Source: Verrucomicrobiota bacterium
GTDB lineage: Bacteria; Verrucomicrobiota; Verrucomicrobiia; Limisphaerales; J093
DNA length: 64,000 nt
Direction: 5' to 3'
Assembly: GCA_027493615.1 (NCBI GenBank)
Contig: JAOSKK010000023.1
Span: 744,001-808,000, forward strand
In this document: positions 1 through 9,321 of the stretch, one piece after another
How the letters are laid out: every line of letters begins with the position of its first letter
Position numbering within the stretch: position 1 is the first letter of the stretch
The notes under the pieces: generated by a model
What the model saw: the letters and a program-made list of their open reading frames with translations, nothing else
What the model was told of the DNA's origin: nothing
Database searches by the model: none
Made by a program: the position numbers and the translations under genes

Positions 1-252
1 CCGAATGATCGCCCGGCCACCGACCTCTTCACCGGCGACGATTTCAACGGGGCGATGGTGCGGCTCACCCTGCCGCGTCACGGCGGCGTGACCTGGACCC
101 GGAACATGCGGTTCAACCCGAAGGACAACCTCCCGGGCGCGATCAACATCGGGTTTGTGGACGGCCACTCCGAACTCGTGAAGCTCGAGCGGCTCTGGAG
201 CCTCGACTGGCACAAGGACTGGGTCCCGCCGGCCAAGCGGCCGGGGAAATAG
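1..252 (+). CDS. C-terminal part of a pseudopilin-like (H-X9-DG) protein, partial
   Basis: The reading frame is open from the first base, so the N-terminus lies outside the window. The visible 83 residues contain an IGFVDGHSELVKL stretch, the C-terminal FxDGH signature of verrucomicrobial and planctomycetal pseudopilin-like proteins (prepilin-type N-terminal methylation domain plus H-X9-DG domain). These proteins are anchored by one N-terminal helix and exposed to the periplasm; their roles are mostly unknown. The stop is followed 34 bases later by the insertion sequence. The family call rests only on the C-terminal signature because the diagnostic N-terminal helix is not visible. Confidence 0.7.
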   Translation, partial: PNDRPATDLFTGDDFNGAMVRLTLPRHGGVTWTRNMRFNPKDNLPGAINIGFVDGHSELVKLERLWSLDWHKDWVPPAKRPGK

Positions 253-286
253 AGTGCTCGCCAGTGCTCGGCTTTCCGTGCGGGGA

Positions 287-314
287 GGCAAGGGCTGATT
301 CATCTGGAGTTGGC
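287..314 (+). repeat. Left terminal inverted repeat of the ISAs1-type element
   Basis: GGCAAGGGCTGATTCATCTGG matches the reverse complement of the right end (about 2376-2403) over roughly 25 bases, with one single-base gap and a few mismatches. It marks the outer left boundary of the insertion sequence. Confidence 0.75.
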
Positions 315-385
315 GGGCAAGGTGGTGCCGGGGACGGGATGAGAAACCACTGGGCAACCGGCGCCTTTTCCTCCACCCTCGCCGG

Positions 386-2391
386 ATGGTCATCGACGAT
401 CCTCAGGGCGAGGCGGGTGTCTTGCGCCGCCTGCGGGTGCGGGAACTGCGCGAGGAAGAGCGCGCCGAGTTTGATTGGCGGCTCCAAACCCAACACTACC
501 TGGCCAGCAGCGTGTTGGTCGGTCCGACGCTGCGGTATGTGGCCGAAATCGAGGGGCAGTGGGTCGCGTTGATCGCGTTTAGCGCGCCGGCGCTCCATGT
601 CAAAGGGCGCGAACGATGGCTTCGCTGGAGTCCGCGGCAACGGGCCCGACGCCTCGGGTTTGTGGTCAACAACAGCCGCTTGCTGGTGCTGCCGGACCGG
701 GTGCGTTATCCCAACCTGGCTTCGCGCGTGCTGGCCCTGTGTTTGCAGCGGTTGTCGGCCGACTGGCAGGCGCGGTGGGGCCATCCGGTGTTGGTGGTCG
801 AAAGCTTCGTGGACGAGTCTGAGTACCGGGGCACGTGCTACCGCGCGTGCGGCTTTGAACCGGTGGGCGCGACGGGCGGGTTTGCCCGGGTGAGCCGGGA
901 CTTTATGAGGCCCATGGTCGACCCAAGCAGTTGTACCTGCGGGCCTTGGTGCCGGAGGCCCGACGGTGGCTGCGGCAGGGGCGCTTGCCGGCCGCCTTGG
1001 CGCCTTACGAAGCCGAGTGCAGCGGGCCCTGTCCGTTCCGGGCGCCGGCGCTGGAGAGTCTACTGGAGCGCTTGGGCGCGTTGCCCGACTCACGCCGCGG
1101 GCATGGGTTGCGTCACCGGCAACGGTATGTCGTGGCCTGCGCGGCGGTGTCGACCTTGATGGGTGCCTGCGGCTACCGAGCCTTCGAGAACACGAGCCAC
1201 AAGTTCACCCAGCGCCAACTGCGCGCGCTGGGGGCCAAACCGGACGAGGAAGACGGCCGCTACTCTCCCCCAGCGACTCGACCTTCCAACGGGTGCTCAA
1301 CCGCCTGGACGCGAGCCGCGTCGCCACGATCGTCGGGGAGTGGCTGGCCGAGCAGGAAGTCGGCGCCCTGGCCCGGTTGGCCCTCGACGGCAAGGTCCTG
1401 CGCGGCAGTGGGCGGCATGATGGCAAACCGCTCCAACTGCTCTCGGCCGTCACGCACCACCTGCGGCTGACGCTGGACCAGATCGCGATTGAGCAGAAGA
1501 GCAACGAGATCCCCGCCCTCAAGCCGCTGCTGCGGCGCGTCGCGGTGCCGGCCGGCACGTTGGTCACGGGTGACGCGATGCACTGCCAGCAGGAAAGCGC
1601 CCGGTTCATCACCCAGGAATGGGGTGGGGATTACCTCTTTGGCCTCAAAGGCAATCAGAGCGGCATCGAAGCGAAAGCTCGTCACCTGCTCACTCAGCAG
1701 GGTTTTCCCCCCTCAGGGCCAGTGGGAAAAGGGCCACGGACGGATTGATCACCGGCGCCTGGCCCGGGTCGCGGTCACGCCGGAGGACATCGGCCTCTGC
1801 GGCTGCTGGCAGGTGATCGCGGTCGAGCGCACCTCGCAGGACACGACCCAACCGGACGCGAAGCCCTCCTCGGACATCGGCCTCTACGCGAGCAGTCTGA
1901 CCCTCGATCAATACGACGACGCGGGGGTGCTCAAGGCCATCCGCGACCACTGGTCGGCGATCGAAAACGGCACGCATCACCGGCGCGATGTCACGCTCGG
2001 GGAGGATGCCTGCCGCACGGCGCATCGGCAGGGAGCGGCCGTGCTCGCGAGCCTGCGCAATCTCACGATCGGGATCTACGAACTGGAGCGGGAGCGGGGA
2101 CGTACCAAGGTCGATACGCTCAAGTCCTGGTGCCAGCGACAGACCTTCTCGACCGTGTGGCCGATCCTGCAGCGCCAAGCCCTGCGCCAGGGGCAGGACA
2201 CAGCAGGCTCGCTCGGCCTGCATCACTGGCTCTGGGCCAGGAGGAAACCCTGGCCGGGAGCCTCATCGACCCGGGGAGAGCGTCGGGCGCCGCAAAAGGC
2301 CTTCGAGCCCACGGCACGCCGGCTCTCAGCGCAGGGTTCTGGAAGCAGCCGCTTCTGCAGGCTGCGCAACCCCCTCCCCAAATCCAGGTGA
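386..2391 (+). CDS. ISAs1-family transposase with N-terminal DUF4338 (DruA-like) domain, three frameshifts
   Basis: The first ~175 residues (frame of 386) match DUF4338, the domain also named for the Druantia protein DruA, with VGPTLRYVAE, FVVNNSRLLVL, PNLASRVL and VVESFVDES blocks. The rest is an ISAs1-type DDE transposase: the DDE residues are likely the Asp of LALDGKVLRG, the Asp of VTGDAMHCQ and the Glu of IENGTHHRRDV. The frame changes at about 904 (one T short), 1268 (one C short in a C run) and 1708 (C run). Protein similarity is uninterrupted across all three, and indels of this kind recur through the window, so the gene may be intact in the organism. The start at 386 is the first ATG ahead of the DUF4338 homology. 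The product would cut and join the element ends. Confidence 0.85.
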
Positions 2392-2403
2392 ATCAGCCTT
2401 GCC
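2376..2403 (-). repeat. Right terminal inverted repeat of the ISAs1-type element
   Basis: Read inward this is GGCAAGGCTGATTCACCTGG, the partner of the left repeat at 287-314. The transposase frame terminates inside it at 2389-2391. Sequence immediately outside already encodes an Ig-like (SbsA/Big-type) domain of the interrupted LamG gene. Confidence 0.75.
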
Positions 2404-4095
2404 ACTGCCACCGCGCTTGCCAACTACGCGATTGACGGCGGGCTGACGCTCTCCGCGCCCGTCCTCAGGACCGCGCAGGATGTGATGTTGACGACCACCA
2501 AGCAGACCCAGGGGACGAAGTACACCCTGACCGTCAACAACGTCAAAGACCTGTTCGGCAACGTGATCGCGGCCAATACCAAGGTAAGCTTCCTGCCCGC
2601 CACGGTGGCCTCCGGGCTCGCGGCTTACTGGAACCTGGACGGGAATCTCCGCGACTCGGTCAACGGATTCCACGGCACCGCGCGGGGGACGGCCCCCCTG
2701 GCCTACGTGGCTGGAAAACCAGGCCTGGGACAGGCCCTGAAGCTGGATGGCACGGACCAGTTCGTGGAGATCACTGAAGGCGACAGCGCCAACAACCTGG
2801 CCTTCGCCGGCGGCAGCGTGTCCATCGCCGGCTGGTTCAAGGTCGCTACGTTCGACACCTCCTGGCAATGTCTCATTGCCCGGGGCGAGGGCTCAAGCTG
2901 GCGCGTGGCTCGCAACAGTGCCTCGGGAAGCATGTCCTACGCCGGCGGACTGACCGACGTCACCGGCGCCACCGACGTCACGGATGGAGCATGGCACCAC
3001 TTTGTGGCCATCACCGATCAAACGGCTGAGGAGTTCGGCACCGCCCTCTACATTGACGGCCTCCTCGACGGCACCCAGAACGTGATGATCGGCGAGAACC
3101 CGGACGCCCGCGGCCGTGAGTGGAATGGCGAACTCGATGAGCTCGCCGTCTGGAACCGGGTCCTCACGACCGACGAAATCGCCATCCTCTACGCCAACGG
3201 CGCCGGCAAGCCGCTCAGCGACTTCCTGCCGCCGCCGATCAACCTGGCCGATGGACTCAAGGCCTACTGGAACTTCGACGGTCACCTCTACGATGCCGTC
3301 AAGGACTTCCACGGCACGGGCCGGGGAACGCAACCGCCGGCCTATGTCGATGGCAAGGCAGGCTTCGGGAAGGCCATCAAGCTCGACGGCTCCAATCAGT
3401 TTGTGGAGATCACCGGCGGGAATGAGAATGAGCTCGAATTCCCCGGCGGCAGCATGTCCATCGCTGGCTGGTTCAAGGTCGATGCCTTCGACACTTCCTG
3501 GCAGTGCCTGCTCTCCAAGGGCGAAGGTGAGAACTACCGCGTCGCCCGCCGCGGCGACGGGAACGCGATCGCGTACGCCGGCGGGGTGGGCGAGGGTGCC
3601 GATGATGTCCCGCCGGTCAACGATGGCCAATGGCATCACTTCGTCGCCGTCAGCGACGCCACGGGGGCGGCGTTTGGGACCGCGCTCTACGTCGATGGCG
3701 TCCGGCGCAGCGTCAACGCCACCAAACCCGTGCTCGCCTCGAGCAGCTTCAATCTGATGATCGGGGAGAACCCGGGTGCCCGTGGCCGCGAATGGAAGGG
3801 CGAGGTCGACGACATCGCCATCTGGAACCGCGTCCTCAGCGAGGCCGAGGTCGCCGCCCTCTACAACGCGGGCACGGGTACGCCGCTCGGGACACTGGCG
3901 AACCTCGCGGGCCCCATCGTCATCTCCCTCACCCGGTCCGGCGGTAACGTCGTCATTGCCTGGACACCGGCCGGCGGGACACTCGAGTTCACCCCGACCC
4001 TGGGTCCCACGGCCTCCTGGACCGTCGTCGGAACCGCCAACCCTGCCACCATCGCGGTGGCGGCGGCTGGCGGTTACTATCGCGTCCGGAAATAG
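2392..4095 (+). CDS. Secreted protein with tandem LamG domains, 5'-truncated by the IS
   Basis: The frame is open from the IS boundary. Residues encoded before the first ATG (2482) form the end of a bacterial Ig-like SbsA/Big_5 domain (ATALANYAIDGG, then YTLTVNNVKDLFGN), so the true start and signal peptide are missing. Counting from 2482, two LamG (concanavalin A-like jellyroll) domains occupy about residues 44-247 and 257-470. They are close duplicates (SIAGWFKV..FDTSWQCL in both). A C-terminal ~60-residue module ends in GGYYRVRK, a common ending of verrucomicrobial secreted proteins. Probable role: extracellular glycan or surface binding (inference). A terminator-like hairpin follows the stop. 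Confidence 0.85.
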   Translation: MSLATATALANYAIDGGLTLSAPVLRTAQDVMLTTTKQTQGTKYTLTVNNVKDLFGNVIAANTKVSFLPATVASGLAAYWNLDGNLRDSVNGFHGTARGTAPLAYVAGKPGLGQALKLDGTDQFVEITEGDSANNLAFAGGSVSIAGWFKVATFDTSWQCLIARGEGSSWRVARNSASGSMSYAGGLTDVTGATDVTDGAWHHFVAITDQTAEEFGTALYIDGLLDGTQNVMIGENPDARGREWNGELDELAVWNRVLTTDEIAILYANGAGKPLSDFLPPPINLADGLKAYWNFDGHLYDAVKDFHGTGRGTQPPAYVDGKAGFGKAIKLDGSNQFVEITGGNENELEFPGGSMSIAGWFKVDAFDTSWQCLLSKGEGENYRVARRGDGNAIAYAGGVGEGADDVPPVNDGQWHHFVAVSDATGAAFGTALYVDGVRRSVNATKPVLASSSFNLMIGENPGARGREWKGEVDDIAIWNRVLSEAEVAALYNAGTGTPLGTLANLAGPIVISLTRSGGNVVIAWTPAGGTLEFTPTLGPTASWTVVGTANPATIAVAAAGGYYRVRK

Positions 4096-4113
4096 CCGGA
4101 CAAGGCGGGCGGA

Positions 4114-4137
4114 GCCTGCCGGGGAATCCCGGCAGGC
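4114..4137 (+). terminator. Hairpin terminator after the LamG gene
   Basis: GCCTGCCGGG-GAAT-CCCGGCAGGC is a perfect 10-bp stem with a 4-nt loop, 18 bases after the LamG stop. No clear T-run follows, so it may act as a bidirectional or Rho-assisted terminator between this gene and the convergent TPR gene. Confidence 0.6.
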
Positions 4138-4163
4138 TTCCGGCCCGGCCCTTTCCACCTGCT

Positions 4164-4186
4164 GTAGGCGCCGACGTCAGGAGGCG
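4164..4186 (+). repeat. Dispersed repeat family A, half-site copy 1
   Basis: GTAGGCGCCGACGTCAGGAG is one arm of the family A element seen as a full inverted pair at 46478-46548 and 48335-48405. It lies between the convergent LamG and TPR genes. Confidence 0.7.
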
Positions 4187-4234
4187 TTTCGGATGAGGGT
4201 GTCGCGGCTGCGTGCGGATCGGAGGGTTTCCGGG

Positions 4235-5690
4235 CTACGGCCCAGGCATTGCCTCGAGGTGCTGGAGGAATTCCCTGTACTCCTGCTGGTCCGGGCTGAG
4301 CGCCACCGCCTTCTTCGCCGCCTCACGAGCGCCCGCGGGGTCCTGATTCCTCAGTGAAAGCACCGCCAGCAGGTAGTAGTGGGAGCCGGTGGGCTCGAGC
4401 GCGACGGCTTTCCGCGCCAGGGCGAGGCCCTCGGGCAGGTTGCGATTGGCGCGGAGGTTGAGCTCGGCGTGGGCACGGTAGCCTTCGGCCCACCGGGGCG
4501 CCAACTCCTGGACCTTGCGAAAGGCGATTTCCGCGGCGTCGACCTCCCGGAGCCGGCCCTGCAGCCGGCCCAGAAACAGGTAGTTGAGACTGTTGGTCGG
4601 TTGCTCCGCCGCCAGTTGCTGGAACATGGCCACGCCCTCCGTCAGGGCTTTGCGCTGCACGAAATGGGCCTCGAGGTTGGCCCGGTACAGGAGATTCGCC
4701 GGGTCCAGACCAGCCGACTTGCGCAGCAACCCCGCGGCCAGCTCTGTTCGCCCGTGCAAACGGTGGATTTGGGCAGCACCGAAGAAGGTGCGGGCCACGG
4801 TCTGGCGCACGAGCGGCAGGCCCGTCAGCGTGTCCTCCTGGACGCTGCGGTCGGTGAGCGACTGGCGGTCGACCGCTTAGAGCCTCTGGAACTGCTCGCG
4901 GTAGCGGGCCGCTTCCTCCGTGAGCCCGAGCCGCAGGCACGCCGTGTATAGGCCGAAGACCGCCTGGGTGTGGTCCGGCAACAGGACGATCGCCCGCTGG
5001 AAGCTTTCCTTGGCTCGCAGGTAGTCACCGGATTGCAGGCTGGCCTGCCCAAGCAGGTAGTAACTCTCGCTGGTTGGTTCCGGCAGGCGCACGGCGCGCT
5101 GAAGCGCCTCAATCGCTTCCGCCGTTCGCCCCAGATCCATGAGCGCGCGGCCCAGCCGGTTCAGGACGTCGGAGCTGGGCGGACCACGCCGGAGGGCTTC
5201 CTGGCAAAAGACTGACCGTCTCTGCCACGTCCCCTCGGTCGTAAGCCACGCGCGCCAACACGCCGTAGGCATCGACCTGGTTCGGGTTCAGTTCCAGGCA
5301 ACGCTTCAGATACCGGGCCGCTTCCTCCGCGCGGCCGGTGTTGTAGGCGGCTGACCCCAGCAGAGCGTAGGCCAGCGCATCCTCCGGATACGCCTCCGCC
5401 ACCTGGGTGGCCACGGCCACCGCTTCCCGCTTCAGGGCCGCCGCCTCGGCCTCGGGCTGCGGCATTCCCATCCCGGGGCTGGCGGGGGGATCAGGCGAGG
5501 GCTGTTCACCTCCTGCGGACGGCGGCGGCTGCGACGTGGCGCTCCTTGCTTCCGAGGATGGGGCACCCTGCTCTCCCCCAACCGTCGTCTCGCCCACGAG
5601 CAGCAGGCCGCTCACTGCCAGCCACGCCATCCACGGCGGTGTACCTCCACCCGCGCGCCTAGCTGATGGCTCGATCGCCCTGGTCAACAT
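4235..5690 (-). pseudogene. TPR-repeat secreted protein, broken by a frameshift and an in-frame stop
   Basis: Three consecutive minus-strand segments form one protein. The first (5690 to about 5210) has a signal or anchor helix (MAWLAVSGLLLVG), a Pro/Ser-rich linker and TPR units. The second (about 5210-4877) and third (4876-4235) continue the TPR repeats (AYALLGSAAYNTGRAEEAARYL type). The first junction is explained by one extra T in a TTTT run. Segments two and three share a frame, separated by a single TAA at 4877 where a Lys codon is likely (QRL*AVDRQSLTDRS). The gene is either a pseudogene or intact with two sequence errors. It overlaps the upstream lipoprotein gene by 32 bases, so the two are probably co-transcribed. 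TPR proteins scaffold protein complexes; the partner is unknown. Confidence 0.75.
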
Positions 5691-6177
5691 AGTGTCGCTC
5701 CCCGGTCACTGATCGTCTCCATCCACCCACCTCTCCGGTAGGGATCCGAATGGTACGGGACGCTACCTCTGGGACGTCGGCGGACGTGGCTGTCTCAGTC
5801 ACCAAGGTCGCCGTCACGCTGAAGCCGGCCGCGTCACAAACCTGCACAGTGAACAGGTTGGACAGGTGCGTCGCGTCCCGCAAACCGGCTGGAAAATGGC
5901 GTGCCTGTCCCCGAACCAGCAGCCGATCCGGATGGTCCCACACGACCTCGAGGTCCCAGTCGTCGAAGAACCCAAGGATCGCACTCAGGCGTCCACTCCC
6001 GATTGCCAGCTCGAACGCCTGAATCGATTCCTGGTTGTTCAGTCGGACCGCCGGCAGTTCCACCACGCACTCTCGTCCCTCGGCATACTTCACCGGCGGG
6101 CGCGGATGGGCACAGCCTGCCAGCATCGCCGCCAGGGCCACAGCGAGCGTATATCCCCAGCCGCGCTTGAGCACCAC
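5659..6177 (-). CDS. Lipoprotein of unknown function
   Basis: 172 residues beginning MVLKRGWGYTLAVALAAMLAGC, a lipoprotein signal peptide with an LAGC lipobox, so the mature protein is lipid-anchored at Cys21 or so in the cell envelope. The rest reads as beta-rich soluble sequence (IQAFELAIGSGRLSAILGFFDDWDLEVVWDHPDRLLVRG) with no catalytic motif I recognise. Its 3' end overlaps the TPR gene start, suggesting translational coupling and a shared envelope role. It is divergent from the amino-sugar kinase gene, with about 300 bp between them. Confidence 0.75.
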   Translation of the reverse strand: MVLKRGWGYTLAVALAAMLAGCAHPRPPVKYAEGRECVVELPAVRLNNQESIQAFELAIGSGRLSAILGFFDDWDLEVVWDHPDRLLVRGQARHFPAGLRDATHLSNLFTVQVCDAAGFSVTATLVTETATSADVPEVASRTIRIPTGEVGGWRRSVTGERHYVDQGDRAIS

Positions 6178-6474
6178 CGTCCGGTCGGCCGGGCCGACGC
6201 GCCCGGGGATACGCTTCGCCTACCGGATGGGCAATTCACGGGCCCAGGGTACCAAGCACGTGCTCGCCATCCAGACATTCCTCCGGGGGACTCCCGGCCG
6301 GACCTCGCGAAGTCCGGTGATCCGGTGCGGCCAACATAGTGTTTGACGAACCGCCGGTGCCCCGCACTCTGGGCCCGCGTGACGCCGGACCTCGTCAACC
6401 GGAAAGGCGAGGGGCGGGATCGAAGTGTCGGACCCGCGTTGCCTCGTCGAGTCATGTCGCTGTCCCGCCCATCC

Positions 6475-7538
6475 ATGAAGCGTTTGATTCACCCCGCGCT
6501 GGCCCCCAACGTCCTCGGCCTCGAAGCGGGCGGCACGCGCACCGTGGCGTTGCTCGCCGGTCCTGACAACACCTGCCACCGACGCGTCGAGACCGGCCCC
6601 GCCAACCTGCGGTTGCTCGATGACCCGGCCCTGCGAAGGCATTTCCGCCATCTCGCGCGACAATTCCCGCGGCCCGCGGCGCTGGGCATCGGCATGGCCG
6701 GGGCGCGGGAGGACAGCGACCGTCGCCGGATCCGCGAGGCCGCCGCCGCCGCCTGGCCTGGGGTCCCCTGCTGGGTGGGGAATGATCTCGACACCGCGTT
6801 TGCTGCCGCCGGGACCTGGCCGGCGGACAGCCAGGTCGGCCGGGTCATTATGATCAGCGGCACGGGATCCTGCTGCTACGGATGCAACCGGGCGGGGCAC
6901 GCCGTCAAGGTCGGCGGGTGGGGACATCTGCTCGGGGACCGGGGCAGCGGGTACGACATCGCCTTGCGCGCCTTGCAGACCGTGTTGCAGGTGGCCGATC
7001 GGGACGGCCGGTGGCCGGCGTTGGGGCAACGACTGCTCCGCGCGCTGGCGTTGAACGAGCCCAACGACCTGGTCACCTGGGTGCACGCGGCGCCGAAGGG
7101 CGACGTGGCCGCCCTCGCGGTCGAGGTGTTTGCGGCTTACGCCGAAAGGGACCGGCTGGCGGGCGACGTGCTGGCCGGCGCCGCGCAGTCCCTCACGGAA
7201 GATGCCCTGGCCTGCGCCGCCCGCCTGGCGCACGCACCCGAACCGGTGGAGTTCGTCTTCACCGGCAGCACGCTCTTGAAACAACCCGGTTTCGCCCAAC
7301 GCGTCGGCCGCAGCCTTCGCCGGGGTTGGCCGGGGGCGAGTGTCCGGGCCCTGGACCGCGAAGGAGTCTGGGGAGCGGTGGCCCTGGCCCAGGCCGAACT
7401 GAAGCGGGTCGCCCCGCCAACAACCGCCGGTGCCCTCCCGGTCCGTCGCCGTGCTCCTGCCTCGTGGTCCCCGGCCGGCACGGACGACTTGGGCGACGAG
7501 GAAGCGATCCCCTGCCGGTCCCGACCGCGCCCTCGCCC
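6475..7538 (+). CDS. N-acetylglucosamine/N-acetylmuramate kinase (BadF/BadG-type ATPase family)
   Basis: Starts MKRLIHPALAPNVLGLEAGGTRTVALL, where GLEAGGTRT is the phosphate-1 loop of the ASKHA sugar-kinase fold. A second nucleotide-binding loop is VIMISGTGSCCYG and the GGWGHLLGDRGSGYDI segment is typical of NagK/MurK kinases. These phosphorylate free GlcNAc or MurNAc using ATP in the cytoplasm. Directly downstream is murQ, so a role in peptidoglycan amino-sugar recycling is likely. The frame stays open into murQ (ORF track shows a 666-residue fusion); homology stops near 7410 and the natural stop was probably lost to an indel between there and murQ, so the end given is approximate. Two upstream in-frame ATGs exist (6343, 6454); 6475 best fits family N-termini. 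Confidence 0.8.
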
Positions 7539-8343
7539 ACGGAGCAGCGAAACCCTCGGTCGATGCACCTGGACCGGCTGCCTTTGGGGGACGCCATCCG
7601 GTTCATGCTCGATGAGGATGCGAAACTGCCGGCGGCCCTGCTGGCTGAGCAGCAGCCGATCGAGCGGACCATCCGGTTGGTGGCCACCACGCTGCGCCGG
7701 GGCGGCCGTCTCTGGTACGTCGGGGCCGGCACGAGCGGTCGCCTGGGCGTGTTGGACGCCAGCGAGTGTCCGCCCACGTTCGGCGTGCCGCCGGACAGGG
7801 TGCAGGCGATTCTGGCGGGGGGGCAGGCAGCCTTGTGGAACTCCCTCGAGGGAGCGGAGGACGATGCGGGGGCGGGAGCCCGCGCCGTCGCGTTTCGGGG
7901 CGTGCGCGCGGGGGGACGTCGTGCTGGGCATCGCCGCGAGCGGACGCACACCGTTCGTGTGGGGCGCCTTGCACGCCGCCCGGCGCCTCGGCGCGCGCAC
8001 CGTGCTCCTGTGCTTCAACCCGAACCTCCGTTTCCCGCGCGGGACGCGACCGGATGTGGTGGTGGCGCCGGAGGTTGGTCCCGAGGTGTTGACCGGGTCC
8101 ACCCGCCTCAAGGCCGGCACCGCCACCAAGCTCGTGCTGAATCTGCTCACCACGCTGGCCATGGTGCGGCTCGGCAAGGTGGTCGGGAACCTGATGGTGG
8201 ATGTGCGCGCTTCGAACGCCAAGCTCCGGGACCGCGCCGTCCGCATCGTCCAGACCCTGACCGGCCGAAGCCCGGCCGAGGCGCAAGCCGCGCTGGAAGC
8301 CAGCGGTTGGGAGGTGCGGCGCGCTCTCCGGTTCCAGCCCTGA
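7539..8343 (+). CDS. murQ: N-acetylmuramic acid 6-phosphate etherase, one frameshift
   Basis: MurQ cleaves the D-lactyl ether of MurNAc-6-phosphate to GlcNAc-6-phosphate plus D-lactate. Family hallmarks are TEQRNPRS at the N-terminus, the SIS-domain VGAGTSGRLGVLDASECPPTF, then GDVVLGIAASGRTPFV, GPEVLTGSTRLKAGTATKLVLN and NLMVDVRASNAKLRDRA. The first half is in one frame and the second half in another; the shift falls at about 7910 in a GGGGGG run that would restore the frame with one G fewer. No standard start codon precedes TEQRNP in its frame, so the start shown is the beginning of homology. It follows the amino-sugar kinase, which could supply MurNAc-6-P. Confidence 0.9.
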
Positions 8344-8378
8344 TCCGCGTCGGGGGCCTTCGGGAATGCCCGTGACAA

Positions 8379-8392
8379 GGCCCGGCCGGGCC
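8379..8392. terminator. Short GC palindrome between murQ and mqnD
   Basis: GGCCCGGCCGGGCC is a perfect 14-bp palindrome followed within a few bases by GTAGTTT. It could be a weak terminator for murQ, but in DNA this GC-rich it could also be chance. Confidence 0.25.
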
Positions 8393-8408
8393 CCGTAGTT
8401 TCCCCGCC

Positions 8409-9260
8409 GTGCAGGAACGCTTGCTGACGCTGGGGCATTCGCCCGACCCCGACGACGCCTTCATGTTCTACGGGCTGGCGAAGGGCTTGATCCCCACCCC
8501 CGGGTATCGGTTCGAGCATATTCTGCAGGACATCCAGACGCTCAACGAGCGGGCCACGCGGGGCGAACTCGATGTCTCGGCCATCAGCCTGCACGCGTAC
8601 GCCTACGTCTTTGACCAGTATGCGTTGCTGCCCAGCGGCGCCAGCCTGGGCGATGGCTACGGTCCGGTCCTCGTCGCGAAACGTCCCCTTTCCCGCGACG
8701 AGATCAAGGGCTGCCGCATTGCCGTCCCCGGGACGATGACCAGTGCGTTCCTCGCGCTGCAGCTCTGGCTGGGCCGCCCGGCCTCCACCTTCCCCCACGT
8801 GATCGTGCCCTTCGACCAGATCTTCGCCGCGGTGAAGTCCGGGGCGGCGGACGTGGGACTGATCATCCACGAAGGCCAGCTCACCTGGCAGAACGAGGGG
8901 CTGGTGGTGTGTGAGGACCTCGGCGTGTGGTGGGGACGCGAGCAGGCCGGGCTCCCCCTGCCGTTGGGCGGCAATGTCATCCACAAGCGGCATGCGCCGG
9001 AGGTCCGCCGGACCGTGGCCGACCTTCTCACCGCCAGCATCCGGTTCAGCCTCGAGCACCGTGCTGCCGCCGTCGAGCACGCCCTGCAGTATGCCCGGGA
9101 CATGGGCCGTGACCTGGCGGACCGGTTCGTGGGTATGTACGTCAACCACTGGACCCTCGATTATGGTGAACGCGGGCGCGAGGCCATCCGACGCTTCCTG
9201 AGCCGGGCGGCGGCCGAAGGGCTGATTCCCCGGGCGCCTGAACTTGAGTTCGTAACGTGA
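8409..9260 (+). CDS. mqnD: 1,4-dihydroxy-6-naphthoate synthase (futalosine menaquinone pathway)
   Basis: 283 residues starting at a GTG, with the family N-terminus LTLGHSPDPDDAFMFYGL and the periplasmic-binding-protein-like fold used by MqnA/MqnD enzymes (VGLIIHEGQLTWQNEGL, LPLGGNVIHKR, YVNHWTLDYGERG). MqnD converts cyclic de-hypoxanthinyl futalosine to 1,4-dihydroxy-6-naphthoate in the cytoplasm. Its presence implies that the organism makes menaquinone by the futalosine route rather than the classic MenFDHC route. No other mqn gene is in the window. MqnA is a close relative, but the SPDPDDAFMF motif favours MqnD. Confidence 0.92.
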   Translation: MQERLLTLGHSPDPDDAFMFYGLAKGLIPTPGYRFEHILQDIQTLNERATRGELDVSAISLHAYAYVFDQYALLPSGASLGDGYGPVLVAKRPLSRDEIKGCRIAVPGTMTSAFLALQLWLGRPASTFPHVIVPFDQIFAAVKSGAADVGLIIHEGQLTWQNEGLVVCEDLGVWWGREQAGLPLPLGGNVIHKRHAPEVRRTVADLLTASIRFSLEHRAAAVEHALQYARDMGRDLADRFVGMYVNHWTLDYGERGREAIRRFLSRAAAEGLIPRAPELEFVT

Positions 9261-9321
9261 CCATGTCTGCCCCGGCCCCCTCCAGCCGTCCTCCTCACCT
9301 CCGGCTCACCGGCTCCCGGCC

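Larger units (their letters stand above)
287..2403 (+). mobile_element. ISAs1-family insertion sequence with DUF4338-containing transposase
   Basis: A 2.1 kb element bounded by imperfect terminal inverted repeats (GGCAAGGGCTGATTCATCTGG on the left; GGCAAGGCTGATTCACCTGG read inward on the right). It holds one transposase gene on the plus strand. No 8-bp target duplication is visible: the left flank reads TGCGGGGA and the right flank ACTGCCAC. The right end abuts the middle of a secreted-protein gene whose 5' part is not found left of the element. So the copy either deleted or rearranged flanking DNA, or the contig is misjoined at a repeated IS. Confidence 0.85.

Noticed and set aside
386-2391. 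Druantia defence system because of the DruA-like domain
   Set aside because: The domain is fused to an ISAs1 transposase with terminal inverted repeats, and no DruB-E or large helicase gene is present.
6343-8343. 666-residue kinase-MurQ fusion ORF
   Set aside because: The middle of this ORF is out of frame with MurQ homology; MurQ starts in a second frame and returns to the first after a G-run indel. Two genes are more likely.
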